From: Methylobacterium sp. Leaf118
GTDB taxonomy: Bacteria; Pseudomonadota; Alphaproteobacteria; Rhizobiales; Beijerinckiaceae
NCBI RefSeq assembly: GCF_920984675.1
Contig: NZ_CAKLBV010000039.1
Coordinates: forward strand, 1-44,863
Length of the DNA stretch: 44,863 nt
Direction: 5' to 3'
Positions 32,766 to 42,300 of this stretch are shown here, in pieces (position 1 is the stretch's first letter; the number at the start of each line of letters is the position of its first letter). Under the pieces are notes generated by a model. The model saw nothing but the letters and a program-made list of their open reading frames with translations. It was not told the DNA's origin and did not search any database. Made by a program: the position numbers and the translations under genes.

Positions 32766-32849
32766 GGAGAGGCTCGGCGGGGCGCGGGAGGGGGCTTCAG
32801 CCGCCCACAGGTGGCGCGCAAGCCGGCCGATCTCAAGGCCGCGGCGGCC

Positions 32850-32897
32850 GGCAAGCGATCACTCCGGCAAGCGATCGCTCTGGCAAGCAACCGCTCC
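32850..32897. repeat. Three tandem 16-base repeats
   Basis: Three head-to-tail copies of a 16-base unit based on GGCAAGCGATCGCTCC, at 32850-32865, 32866-32881 and 32882-32897, differing at one to three positions. They lie between the starts of ycjX and the end of the next minus-strand gene, within the likely ycjX promoter region. Confidence 0.75.
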
Positions 32898-32976
32898 GGC
32901 GCGCCTACAGGCCGGGCCGGCGTGGCGCGATGCGGGGCCTGCGCCGCACCGCGCCCCGGTTCCGCGCCCTGGGCGG

Positions 32977-33576
32977 TCACGGCTCCGCGCCGCAGGCGGC
33001 GAGGGGCTGCCGGGACAGCAGGAAGACGCGGTTCGGGGCGTCCGCCGGTACGAAGCGCCCGGGTCGGGCCGGATCGGCGACCGGGCGGCAGGCGGCGTCG
33101 GGGCTGAAGCCCGCGGGGGCGCCGTGGATGCGGGGGGCCGTGCCGTCATTGACGATCCGCAGCCGCCCGTCCGGGAGGAGATCGACGGCGAGGTCGCCGG
33201 AGCAGGAGGCGTTGCGGCCGCAGCGGCGGATGCGCCCGCCGGCCTCGGGGCAGCCGACGGTGCCCTGGGCATGCCCCCCGTCGGTGAAATCGAAGCGGAT
33301 CGTCAGGTCGAGTTCGGGATCGATACGTTTGGCCTCGGGCCGCAGCACGATCAGGCCGCGGGCATCGCCCCAGATCCGGATCGCGGTCACGACCTGTCCC
33401 GGATGACGGGCGAGATGATCGCCGTCGTAGCGGCGCAGGTAGCACGCGCCCGCGACCGGAAAGGCCCGCTCGGCCACGAAGCCCGGGGCGGTACCCTGGG
33501 CTTGCACCGCCCCGGTGGCGAGGACGGCGAGCAGGGCCGCGAGGGCGGCGGGACGCGCGGTGGGCAAGGGCATCAT
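32977..33576 (-). CDS. Exported hypothetical protein
   Basis: A 199-residue protein with a signal peptide (about 1-27, ending VQAQ). The mature part has several cysteines (CYLRRYDGDH, GCPEAGGRIRRCGRNASCSG, the final ACGAEP) that probably form disulfides in the periplasm, and alternating beta-strand-like segments. I do not recognise a family. Two adjacent ATGs (33576 and 33573) could start it. The open frame continues upstream without a signal sequence, so I do not use it. Confidence 0.7.
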   Translation of the reverse strand: MMPLPTARPAALAALLAVLATGAVQAQGTAPGFVAERAFPVAGACYLRRYDGDHLARHPGQVVTAIRIWGDARGLIVLRPEAKRIDPELDLTIRFDFTDGGHAQGTVGCPEAGGRIRRCGRNASCSGDLAVDLLPDGRLRIVNDGTAPRIHGAPAGFSPDAACRPVADPARPGRFVPADAPNRVFLLSRQPLAACGAEP

Positions 33577-33778
33577 CGGGGGCGCCTCTGGCATCGGCCC
33601 GAGAGGGGACGCCGCCTCTCGGAGATCAACGGATGCGGGTTGAGGGACGCGTCCTCGATCCGAGGGTTGGGACGCATGGGTGCGGTGTCCCGGCGGCGCC
33701 CGCTCGGCCGGACGCGCGCGCGTCTCGACACCGGGCGACGATCCTCGCGGTCGCGGCAGGCTCCATCGTCGCGGGGGC

Positions 33779-34192
33779 TCACAGGGTGAACACCGCGACC
33801 CAGACCCGCGACAGGCCGGGCCCGGCCGGGCCAATGACGACCTTGTGGGCCCGCCGGCCGGCCACCAGCGCCTCGCCGCCGGCGGCGCCCTCGGGCAGGG
33901 CGGCGTACCATCCGTCGAGCCCGCCGCCGAAGCTCGCGAGGCCCGGCTCCAGGCCGGGAGTGAGCCCGCCGGGCACGAGCCTTGCCGCGAAGGACGTGGC
34001 TTCCGCCTCCGGCGCGTCGAAGCGCAGGCGCATCAGCCGGTCGATCCCGGCCTCGTCCGCCGCGCGCAGGTCGCGGTGTCCCGGCGGCAGCGTCACGCCC
34101 AGAAACGTCTCGATTTCCGCGATGGTCGGCGCCGCGGGCGTGCAGGCCGCGAGCGACAGGATGAGCGGGAGGGCCAGGCTGGCATGCCTCAT
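33779..34192 (-). CDS. Putative lipoprotein
   Basis: A 137-residue protein with a lipoprotein signal peptide: MRHASLALPLILSLAAC, with the lipobox L-A-A-C17. The mature part has no recognised domain; it contains an amphipathic N-terminal helix (IAEIETFLGV) and closes with a hydrophobic VWVAVFTL. The lipobox suggests membrane attachment after export. It sits between two other exported unknowns on the same strand, with gaps of 130-200 bases, so co-transcription is uncertain. Confidence 0.65.
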   Translation of the reverse strand: MRHASLALPLILSLAACTPAAPTIAEIETFLGVTLPPGHRDLRAADEAGIDRLMRLRFDAPEAEATSFAARLVPGGLTPGLEPGLASFGGGLDGWYAALPEGAAGGEALVAGRRAHKVVIGPAGPGLSRVWVAVFTL

Positions 34193-34322
34193 CGCGGGGC
34201 CCCCGTCATCGGCAGGCCCGGACCCGCTCGCCCCACGGATCGGCGGCCGGGGCACCGCTCCGGCGCGATGCCGCCCGGGCGGGGCGCCGCGGGGGCAAGG
34301 GGGCCCGTGGGACCGCTCGGGA

Positions 34323-35219
34323 TCACGGCCCGCGTCCATAGAGGCCGCGGAAGGTGACGTTCAGGCTGCCGCAGGCGAGGTTGTCGTCAACGACGAGCCA
34401 GGGTCCCATCCGCCGCAGCCAGACCTGGCAATCGGCCGGGTCCGCCCGCTCGATCGGAAGCGAGCCGTCCTCGCCCATGCCGAAGCTGGCAGCGTCGCCC
34501 ACCGGCGTGACCGTGCCCTCGATCTCGCCGACATGAATGCCGCCGCGGGCCACCCGGTCGGGATCGCCCGCGCCCCAGGTGGCGCCGCCCGAGACCGCGA
34601 GCGTGCCGGACGCCTTGCCCGGGCTCACCCGGATCTGCGCCTCCGCCCGGGTCCAGGTGCCGAGCCAGCCGTCGCGCGCGACCGGGACCGGCGGCTCGAC
34701 GGCGATGGCCTCCGCCGGGAGCCACCCGGTCCGGCCCATCCCGTCCGCCTCCCCCCGATAGGCCGCGCAGACGAAGCCGTCGCGGCGCTCGCCGAGGATG
34801 ATCGGATCGCCGGTCACCAGATAGGCCCGTTCGCGGCAGGTCTCGCCCGGATCGGGGCACCCCTTCCGGGCGAGGCCGTCCTTGACGAAGGCGGTGCGGC
34901 CCGGGGCGGCGATCCGGCCGAGGGCGAGGGCCGAGCCATCCGAGAGCACGGGCGAACGCCGGCACTCGTTCTCCGGGCCCGGCTCCCGTGGCCCACTCTC
35001 CCGGGCCGTCGCATCCCCCGCCAGGGCAGCGAGGAGAGCCAGCAGGAGCGGCGCGCGCGGGCGGCGGGACGGATGCGGGGCGCCACCCGACCGCTGGGCC
35101 GCAAACGGGCGGACCGGCGGGGAGCGGGACCGCCGTCGCCCATGGGCCCGGACCGGCCCCGCAAGGGGCGAGGGAGGGCCGCGGGTCGGGCCGCGGCGCT
35201 GGGAAAACGAATCGGCCAC
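34323..35219 (-). CDS. Exported hypothetical protein with SH3-like segment; start uncertain
   Basis: The reading frame ends at 34323 and clearly codes a protein with a hydrophobic segment (RAPLLLALLAALAGDATA, a signal-peptide core) followed by a mature part of about 220 residues. GRTAFVKDGL, ERAYLVTGDPIILGERRDGFVCAAY and GWLPAEAI resemble a bacterial SH3-like domain. No ATG lies close before the signal core in this frame; the nearest start I find is GTG 35219, giving 298 residues with an arginine-rich N-terminus. A frame error or an unusual start is possible. Function unknown. Confidence 0.5.
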   Translation of the reverse strand: MADSFSQRRGPTRGPPSPLAGPVRAHGRRRSRSPPVRPFAAQRSGGAPHPSRRPRAPLLLALLAALAGDATARESGPREPGPENECRRSPVLSDGSALALGRIAAPGRTAFVKDGLARKGCPDPGETCRERAYLVTGDPIILGERRDGFVCAAYRGEADGMGRTGWLPAEAIAVEPPVPVARDGWLGTWTRAEAQIRVSPGKASGTLAVSGGATWGAGDPDRVARGGIHVGEIEGTVTPVGDAASFGMGEDGSLPIERADPADCQVWLRRMGPWLVVDDNLACGSLNVTFRGLYGRGP

Positions 35220-35552
35220 GTCATCGGCGCGAGCATAGCCGGTGCCGCCGAGGCGGAAAGCGCCGAACCTCGTCCCGGCACCCTCGCCGGAACCGGGTGC
35301 CGCCCTCAGCACGCCGCGTGAGCGCCGGTTTCGCGGGCACGCGCCGGATCGAACCGGACGGCATCGACCCGAAAGGGGAATGCCGGCCCCGAAAAAAGCC
35401 GATGTGGGGCAGGGCCTTCGAGAATCGCCTTGGAGCCCGTCTCGAGGGCGATTCTCGCGGCGGTCGCGGCGCGGAGGGAGGGCGCCCCTTGAGGCGGGCC
35501 GCCGCCCCGGGGCATGGTCGGCGCCGTTGCGCCGGCAGATCGGGGAGGACGC
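35220..35552. other. Divergent intergenic region upstream of the Yeh-type operon
   Basis: A 333-base region. Its clear feature is an 11-bp inverted repeat, listed separately. A GGGGAGGAC ribosome site ends it. I see no obvious -35/-10 pair or small gene. Confidence 0.4.
35419..35457. promoter_or_regulatory. Eleven-base perfect inverted repeat before the Yeh-type operon
   Basis: CGAGAATCGCC (35419-35429) and GGCGATTCTCG (35447-35457) are exactly complementary, 17 bases apart, about 95 bases upstream of the first gene. It could be an operator for a dimeric regulator or a leader hairpin. No T-run follows. Confidence 0.5.
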
Positions 35553-36662
35553 ATGGCGAAGGCCGCACGGGCGCGGAGCGAGGGGGAGATGCGGCAGCGG
35601 CCGCCCGCGGAGGTGGTCCATGCCGAGGAGTTGGCGCGGCTGCGGGCCGAGGACACGGCGCCGCGCCCGCCCGGCTGGCAGCTCTCGCTCCAGGGCGTGA
35701 AGCGCTTCATCTGCGGGGCGGCGCCCGGTGAGGCCAAGGTGGTCTGCGCGCCGGCCCTCGTCGAGCGCGCCATGGTGACGCTCGCCACGTCCCGGGCCCT
35801 GCTGCTCATCGGCGAACCGGGCACGGCCAAAAGCCTGCTCTCGGAATTGCTCGCCGCCGCGATCAGCGGGAGCTCGACCCTGACGATCCAGGGCGGCGCC
35901 TCGCTGACCGAGGACCAGATCCGCTACGGCTGGAACTACGCGCTGCTCGTCGCCGAGGGACCGAGCGAGCGGGCCCTGGTGCCGGGTGCCCTCCATCGCG
36001 GAATGCGCGAGGGGCGCATCGTGCGCTTCGAGGAGATCACCCGCTGCCCGCTGGAGGTGCAGGACAGCCTGCTCTCGGTCCTGTCCGACCGGGTGATGGC
36101 GGTGCCCGAACTCACCGGCGAGGCCGGCATGGTCTATGCCCGCGAGGGCTTCAACCTGATCGCCACCGCCAACACCCGCGACCGCGGCGTCAACGAGATG
36201 TCGGCGGCCCTCAAGCGCCGCTTCGGTTTCGAGACCGTCTTTCCCATCGCCGACGCGGCTGCCGAGCGCGAACTGGTGCGTCGGGAGGCGGGCCTCCTGC
36301 TCGCCCGCTCCGGCGTGCCGCATTCCCCCGATCCGGACGTGCTCGACCTTCTCGTCACCTGCTTCCGCGAACTGCGCGAGGCGGTCGATGCCGAGGGCAC
36401 CGGCCTCGAGAAACTCTCCGCGGTGATGAGCACGGCGGAGGCCGTCAGCGTCGCCCACGCCATCGGGGTCAAGGCGCATTTCCTGCGCGGCGATGCCGGG
36501 CGCCCCGAGGATCTCGTGGCCTGTCTGGCCGGCACCGCCGCCAAGGACGATGCGGAGGACCTGGCGCGGCTGCGGCGCTACCTCGACCAGCGGGTGGCGG
36601 GGCGCAAGGGCGAGGGATGGCGGGAACTCTACGCGGCGCGCCACCTGCTGACCCCGCAGTGA
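35553..36662 (+). CDS. yehL: MoxR-type AAA+ ATPase, YehL subfamily
   Basis: A 369-residue AAA+ ATPase. Walker A GEPGTAKS at 87-94, Walker B-like RIVRFEEITR (E160-E161), sensor 1 LIATANTRDRG (N207) and arginines after AALKRRFGF (R222-R223) as the likely finger. The Walker B has FEE in place of the usual DE/DD, as seen in MoxR-like proteins. MoxR ATPases work with VWA-domain proteins as chaperone-like remodelling machines; the VWA partner is four genes downstream. ATG 35553 has a GGGGAGG site; ATG 35514 is less likely. It overlaps the next gene by GTGA. Confidence 0.9.
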   Translation: MAKAARARSEGEMRQRPPAEVVHAEELARLRAEDTAPRPPGWQLSLQGVKRFICGAAPGEAKVVCAPALVERAMVTLATSRALLLIGEPGTAKSLLSELLAAAISGSSTLTIQGGASLTEDQIRYGWNYALLVAEGPSERALVPGALHRGMREGRIVRFEEITRCPLEVQDSLLSVLSDRVMAVPELTGEAGMVYAREGFNLIATANTRDRGVNEMSAALKRRFGFETVFPIADAAAERELVRREAGLLLARSGVPHSPDPDVLDLLVTCFRELREAVDAEGTGLEKLSAVMSTAEAVSVAHAIGVKAHFLRGDAGRPEDLVACLAGTAAKDDAEDLARLRRYLDQRVAGRKGEGWRELYAARHLLTPQ

Positions 36663-38959
36663 GCGACCCCGCGGGGCGAGAGGGCCTCACCGTCGTCGGC
36701 GTGCGCCACCATTCCCCGGCCTGCGCCGGGCTGGTGCGCCGCACGATCGAGCGGCTGCGGCCAGCCTTCGTGCTGATCGAGGGCCCGGCGGATTTCAACC
36801 CGTCTCTCGGCGACCTCGCCCTCGACCACGCCCTGCCGGTGGCGATCTTCTCGTTCCGGGCCGATGCGCAGGGCAGTGTGGCCTCCTACAGCCCGTTCTG
36901 CGCCTTCTCTCCCGAATGGCAGGCCCTGGTGTCCGGCCGCGCGGCCGGGGCCGAGACGCGGTTCTGCGATCTGCCCGCCTGGGATCCGGCCTTCGGCGAG
37001 CGGCGCAACCGCTACGCCGATCCGCACGGCGCCCGGGCCGAGGCCGCCGAGCGGGCGCTCGCCGCGGCTCTGGGCGCCGAGGATCAGGACGCCCTGTGGG
37101 ACGCGCTCGCCGAGGCGGCGCCGGAGGCGGAGCTGCCGGCCCGGCTCGCCCGCTACTTCGACCTCCTGCGCCCGCCCGGCACCGACGACCCGGCGGAGGA
37201 AGCCCGCGAGCGCTTCATGGCGGCCCACGCGGCGCATGCCCTGCGCGAGGCCGGCGGCCGGCCCGTGGTGCTGGTCTGCGGCGGCTGGCATGCGGACGCG
37301 ATCCGGCGCTACGCGGGCGAGGCCGACGGGACACGGCCGGAGCCGGCCGAGCCGGAGGCGGGGATGCGCGCCGGCAGCTTCGTGGTGCCGACCTCCTATC
37401 CCCGGCTCGACCGCTTCTCGGGCTACAGCGCCGGCATGCCCTCGCCGGGCTATTACGAGCGGGTCGCCGCCGACGGGTTCGCCGCCGCCGCGGACTGGGC
37501 CTTCGACGCGATCAGCGCGGCCCTGCGCGGGGCCGGGCAGGTGGTCTCGACCGCCGACCGCATCGCCTGGGCGGTCCATGCCGAGGGGCTGGCGCGGCTC
37601 CGGGCGCATCCGGCGGTGTTGCGCGCCGACCTGATCGACGGCGCCCTGGCGAACCTCGTGAAGGACGCCCTCGACGGCCCCCCCGCCTGGTCGGCGAGCG
37701 CCGCGGTTCCGGGCCATCCGGCGCTCCTCGCGATGCTGCGGGCGCTCTCCGGCACCCGGGAGGGGCGGCTCGCTCCCGGCACCCGCCAGCCGCCCCTCGT
37801 CGCCGATGTCGAGGAGCGCCTGCGCGCGGCCGGGCTGGCGCCCGGCCCCGCGCGCCACCGGCTCGCCCTCGACTGGGCCGAGCCCGGGGACCGGCCCCGC
37901 GCCCATCTGCTCCACCAGCTCCTCATCCTGGGGCTTCCGGGCGTGAGCCGCAGCGAGGGGCCGGACCTCGCCGAGCCGGGCCTGCCGCGCGAACACTTCG
38001 TGCTCGCGCCCCATCCCCATTGGCTCGGTGCCTTGATCGAGGCCTCGCAATGGGGTGGCACGCTGTCCATGGCGGCCACCGCCCGGCTCGCCGCCCGGGT
38101 CGAGGCCGCGCCGGATTCCTTGGCCGTGCTCGCGGGCGCCCTCTCGGAGGCGCTGTTCTCGGGGCTCGCCATCGAGGGCGCCTTGCTGGCGGCGCTCGAC
38201 CGGGGCCTCGCCGGAGCGCACGACCCCGCCGAGCTGGGGGCCGCCGGGCGCCGGATCGTGCGGCTGCACCGCTTCGGCACGGCCTTCGGCGAGGCGGCGC
38301 GCCCCGCCCTCGCCCGGCTCTGCCTGTCATTGGTCGCGCGCGCCCTCGGCCTCGTCGAGGCCATCGCCGATCCCCGGGCGGGGCTGGACGCCCTCGACCT
38401 GCTAATCGCCTGCCGCGACCTGTTCCGCGACGGTGCCGACGCGCGGCCGGAACTCGCCTCCCTGCGCCCGCCCTTCGTCGCCATGCTCGGGCGCCGGCTC
38501 GCCGACCCGCAGGCGCCGCCCGCGCTGGCCGGGGCGGCGCTCGGCTTCCTCGTCGCCTGCGGCGAGGCGGGGGCGGGACCCGAGGCGCTGCGCCGGCTGC
38601 GCCGCTTCGGCCTGCCCGACCGCCTCGGCGATTGTCTCGCCGGCCTGTTCGCCCTCGCCCGGGAGGAGATCGCGGACGAGGCCACGCTCGCCTCCGTCGA
38701 GGGACTGGTCGCCGCCTGGGGCGACGACGACTTCCTGCGCGCGCTCCCGTCGCTGCGGATGGCCTTCGCGTGGTTCCCGCCGCGCGAGCGCGAGCGCATC
38801 GCCGTGGCGATCCTGCGCCGGAGCGGGGCCGGAGAGGCCCGGGCCGAGGCCGAGGGCCTGGCCTGGATGCGCCAGCGCGCCGACCCCCTCGATCAGGCCG
38901 AGGCCCTCGCTCGGGAGGCGAGGGTGGCCGCCCGGCTCGCCCGCTACGGGTTGACCTGA
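36659..38959 (+). CDS. yehM: DUF5682 protein, YehM-like
   Basis: A 766-residue soluble protein starting at GTG 36659, which overlaps the previous stop. The N-terminus has VVGVRHHSPACAGLV, FVLIEGPADFNP and, further in, VLVCGGWHADAIRRY, the typical motifs of DUF5682, which recall the TraB/ChaN-like fold with conserved histidines and acidic residues and so might be enzymatic. The C-terminal two thirds are helical. Function unknown; the constant neighbour of YehL-type MoxR proteins. An in-frame ATG at 36617 is possible but lies inside the preceding gene. Confidence 0.87.
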   Translation: MSDPAGREGLTVVGVRHHSPACAGLVRRTIERLRPAFVLIEGPADFNPSLGDLALDHALPVAIFSFRADAQGSVASYSPFCAFSPEWQALVSGRAAGAETRFCDLPAWDPAFGERRNRYADPHGARAEAAERALAAALGAEDQDALWDALAEAAPEAELPARLARYFDLLRPPGTDDPAEEARERFMAAHAAHALREAGGRPVVLVCGGWHADAIRRYAGEADGTRPEPAEPEAGMRAGSFVVPTSYPRLDRFSGYSAGMPSPGYYERVAADGFAAAADWAFDAISAALRGAGQVVSTADRIAWAVHAEGLARLRAHPAVLRADLIDGALANLVKDALDGPPAWSASAAVPGHPALLAMLRALSGTREGRLAPGTRQPPLVADVEERLRAAGLAPGPARHRLALDWAEPGDRPRAHLLHQLLILGLPGVSRSEGPDLAEPGLPREHFVLAPHPHWLGALIEASQWGGTLSMAATARLAARVEAAPDSLAVLAGALSEALFSGLAIEGALLAALDRGLAGAHDPAELGAAGRRIVRLHRFGTAFGEAARPALARLCLSLVARALGLVEAIADPRAGLDALDLLIACRDLFRDGADARPELASLRPPFVAMLGRRLADPQAPPALAGAALGFLVACGEAGAGPEALRRLRRFGLPDRLGDCLAGLFALAREEIADEATLASVEGLVAAWGDDDFLRALPSLRMAFAWFPPRERERIAVAILRRSGAGEARAEAEGLAWMRQRADPLDQAEALAREARVAARLARYGLT

Positions 38960-39301
38960 GCGGAAGCCTCGGGGTCTATCTCGGCCTCTCGCGGGGAGAC
39001 CGAATGCCGCGCGGCGAGCGGACGGCGGGATCGGTCTCGGGGAGCCGGAATCCGGGACGGGGGCCGCACCGCGCGAGACCGGCATCCGCCCCCCGGATCC
39101 GCGCCCTCGGCCCGCGCCGGCCGAACCGCCCGGGCCAGCTCCGATGGGGCGCGCAGGCGCGGCGCCGCCCGGGGCCATCCCGGCGACGACGGGCGCCCCT
39201 GCGGGCCGACGGGCGGCACCGCTTCGGCGCTCGCGAACCGCTGAGCCGGCGCGCGGCCGCGGGCCCCGACGAGGGTTGAACGCACAAGGAGACACGACGG
39301 C
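38960..39301. other. Gap inside the Yeh-type operon
   Basis: A 342-base, very GC-rich gap between the DUF5682 and WGR genes. I find no convincing gene, terminator with T-run or promoter; only an AAGGAGA ribosome site near its end. An internal promoter for the second half of the operon is possible. Confidence 0.4.
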
Positions 39302-42300
39302 ATGGAGCGCTACGAACTGGTCGAGGGGACCGCCGCCAAGTTCTGGGAGGCCTCCGTCGCGGGCGCGACGCTCACCGTGCGTTTCGGGCGCATCGGCACC
39401 CAGGGCCAGAGCAAGGACAAGACCTTTTCGGACGCGGCCGCCGCCCTGAAGGAAAAGGACAAGCTCGTCCGCGAGAAGACCGCCAAGGGCTATGCCCGGG
39501 CCGGCGACGGGGCGGCGGGGGGCCCGGCACCGGCCGCCCAGCCGGACACCGGCACGCCTGCCCCGGCAAAGACGCCCGCCCCGGCGCCTGGCCCGCAGGC
39601 TGACGCGGCGCATGCACCGGCGGCCGGATTCCCCGCCGCGCCCGTGTCCGAAGCCCCCCGATCCGCCGAGCCCGCGCTCACTGACTCCAAACCCGCCAAG
39701 CCCACGCCCGCCAAGCCCGTGTCCGCCGAGCCCGCGCCCGCCGAGGCCGGCTCGTCCGCCCCGGCCCCCTCGCGCGCGATGTTCGACGGGACGCCGCTGC
39801 CGACTCGCCTGCGGCCCGGCCCTCATCTGAGCGCGGATGCGGCCTGGCAGGCGCTCCGGGCGCCGCTGATCGCGCAGGTCGGCCCCGGGGCCTGCGCCCG
39901 GCTGATCGCAGAAAAGCCGTCCCCGGACGGCCTGTCGGAGTGGATCGTGGCCGTCACCGCGGCCTTCGAGGAGCAGCGGAGCGCGGGGCGACCGAGCGCG
40001 CGATCGGACGACGATCTGCGCCCGCTCTTCGAGGCGGCCCTGCGCTTCTTCGTCGAGCGCGGCGGCGCCCTGGCGGCCGCCCGTCTCGCGGGCGGGATGC
40101 GGACGGGCGCCCGGAAGGGGCATTACCGAGACCTCGCCTGGGCCCAGCCCCTCTTCCTCGCCCTGCGGGCCGCCCTCGTCCATGCGCCGGAGGCCGAGTA
40201 CGACGCGGCGGTCGCCCATCTCAACGCGCGGATCGCCGAGGATCACGACTGGGCCTGCGCCGCCGACTTCGCCTTCCTCCTCGGCGACGACCGGCCGGCG
40301 CCGCACCCCCTCCAGCCCCTTGCGGTGCTGGAGGGGGCGCAGGCCGCGGGGATCGACGTGGCGGCGGACACGACCTTCCTGCCGCTGATCGTCGATGCGC
40401 CGCCGGAGGCCGCCGCGCGCTGGCGGACGAAGCGCAGCTACCACCTCTATTTCTGCTACTGCGCCCTGGACGCCTCCGAGGCCGCCGCGACCCTGCTCGC
40501 GGTGGCCGCCGCCGCCGGCCAGCCCGCCTTGCCCGGCCTCGATTGGCTGCTGCATTACGCCCTCGACGACGAGCGGACGGCGGTGACGCGGGCGATCCTG
40601 TCGACGGGCGAAGCCGGCGCGCTCTCCGCCCTGCTGCCGCATCTCCACGAGAAGCCGGTCGCCGCCGGCCTCGACGCGGCGCTCGCTGCCGACCCGGCCG
40701 CCATCGTCCCCCGCTGCCTCGCCGTGCTCGCCGGCGGCCGGGCCGAGCCGGCCCTGCGCGCCCGCGCCGTGCGCGCCCTCGACAGCCACGGCCTCGACAC
40801 CGTGCGGGGCTGGTTTGGGGAGGGCGACGGGCGCGCCGCGCGTTTCCTCGACGCGCTGGCGCAGGCCCGCGCCGTGCCGCTGGCGGAACGGGAGGACTGG
40901 CCCCGCGTCCTGCGCGATCCGCCCTGGCGGGCCAGGACGCAGCGCGCCGACGACCGCGTCCTCGCTCTCGATCCCCGGCCGACCCCGTTCGGCTTCGAGA
41001 AGCCGGTGGTGGAGGAGCATCATTGGCGACGCTATCACGCCCGGGTCCTCACGGACCTCAGCGAATTGCCCGCCTTCGTCGACGAGGCCGAGACGACCCA
41101 ATTCAAGCAGGACTGGACCAAGATCCCCCCTGCACCCTCGCCGCCGCCGCGCGAAGACGCGGAGGCGCTCCTGGCCTGGGTCGGCACGCGCCTCGCGCAG
41201 ATCGACGCGAACTGCCGCTACTGGGCACCCTCGCCCTACCGCAAGCTGATCGAGGGGATGGAGAAGCAGCCCGAGCCGCTGGCGCTCGCGCTGTGGTCGC
41301 TCACCGGCGTGGTCGCGGGCCAGAGCCACGTCTCCACCCTGCCGGAGATCGTCGCGACGATGCTCGACCGCTTCGGGGAGAAGGCGGTGCCCGGCCTCGT
41401 CGCCCTGGTCGAGACCGATCCGGTCCGGCTGCTGCCCTCGGTCCTGACCGTCGACGCCGCCGCGCTCGCTCCTGCGGCCGCCCGCGCGCTCAGCCAGCTC
41501 AAGAAGGCCCGTGAGCCGGCGCTCGCGTGGCTGCGCCGCCACCGCCGCACCGCGATCACCCGGCTCCTGCCGGACGCCGTCGGCAAGCCGGGTGCCGTCC
41601 GCGACGCCGCCGAGCACGCGCTTCGGGTCCTCGCCGCCGACCGCCCGGACGGGCGCGCCGAGATCGAGAGCGTGGTGGCGGCCTACGCCGTGCGTGAGCC
41701 CCGGATTGTCGAGGCGGCGGCGCAGGTGCTCGACCGCGATCCCCTCGCCCGGGTTCCGGCGAAGGTCGGTCGGCCGCCGGCCTGGCTCGTGCCCGGCGCC
41801 CTGACCCGCCCCCGCCTCAAGCAGGGCGCCGCCCTGCCGGACGAGGCGGTGCTGGCGCTCTGCGAGATGCTGTCCTTCACCAATCCCGACGCCGTCTATG
41901 CCGGCGTGCCGATGGTGCGGGAGGCCTGCACCCGCGACAGCCTCGCGGCCTTCGCCTGGGACCTGTTCTCCGCCTGGACGGCTGCCGGCACGCCCTCGAA
42001 GGACGGCTGGTGCCTGCGGGCGCTCGGCTGGTTCGGCGACGACGGCACGGCCCGCGACCTCACCCGCCTGATCCGCCGCTGGCCCGGCGAATCGGCCCAT
42101 GCCCGCGCGGTCACCGGCCTCGACGTCCTGGCCGATATCGGTTCGGACGTGGCGCTGATGAACCTCAACGGCATCGCCGAGAAACTGAAGTTCAAGGGCT
42201 TGCAGGAGAAGGCCCGGGCCAAGATCGCCCAGCTTGCGGAGGCCCGAGGCCTCTCGCCCGAGGAGCTGTCGGACCGGCTCGCGCCGGACCTCGACCTCGA

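Noticed and set aside
38960..39301. A small gene in the gap between yehM and yehI
   Set aside because: The open frame there is Arg/Pro-rich low-complexity sequence without a ribosome site or signal peptide.
38402..42100. Minus-strand open frame of 1232 codons opposite yehM and yehI
   Set aside because: Same shadow effect; no motif, no ribosome site, and it crosses two genuine plus-strand genes.
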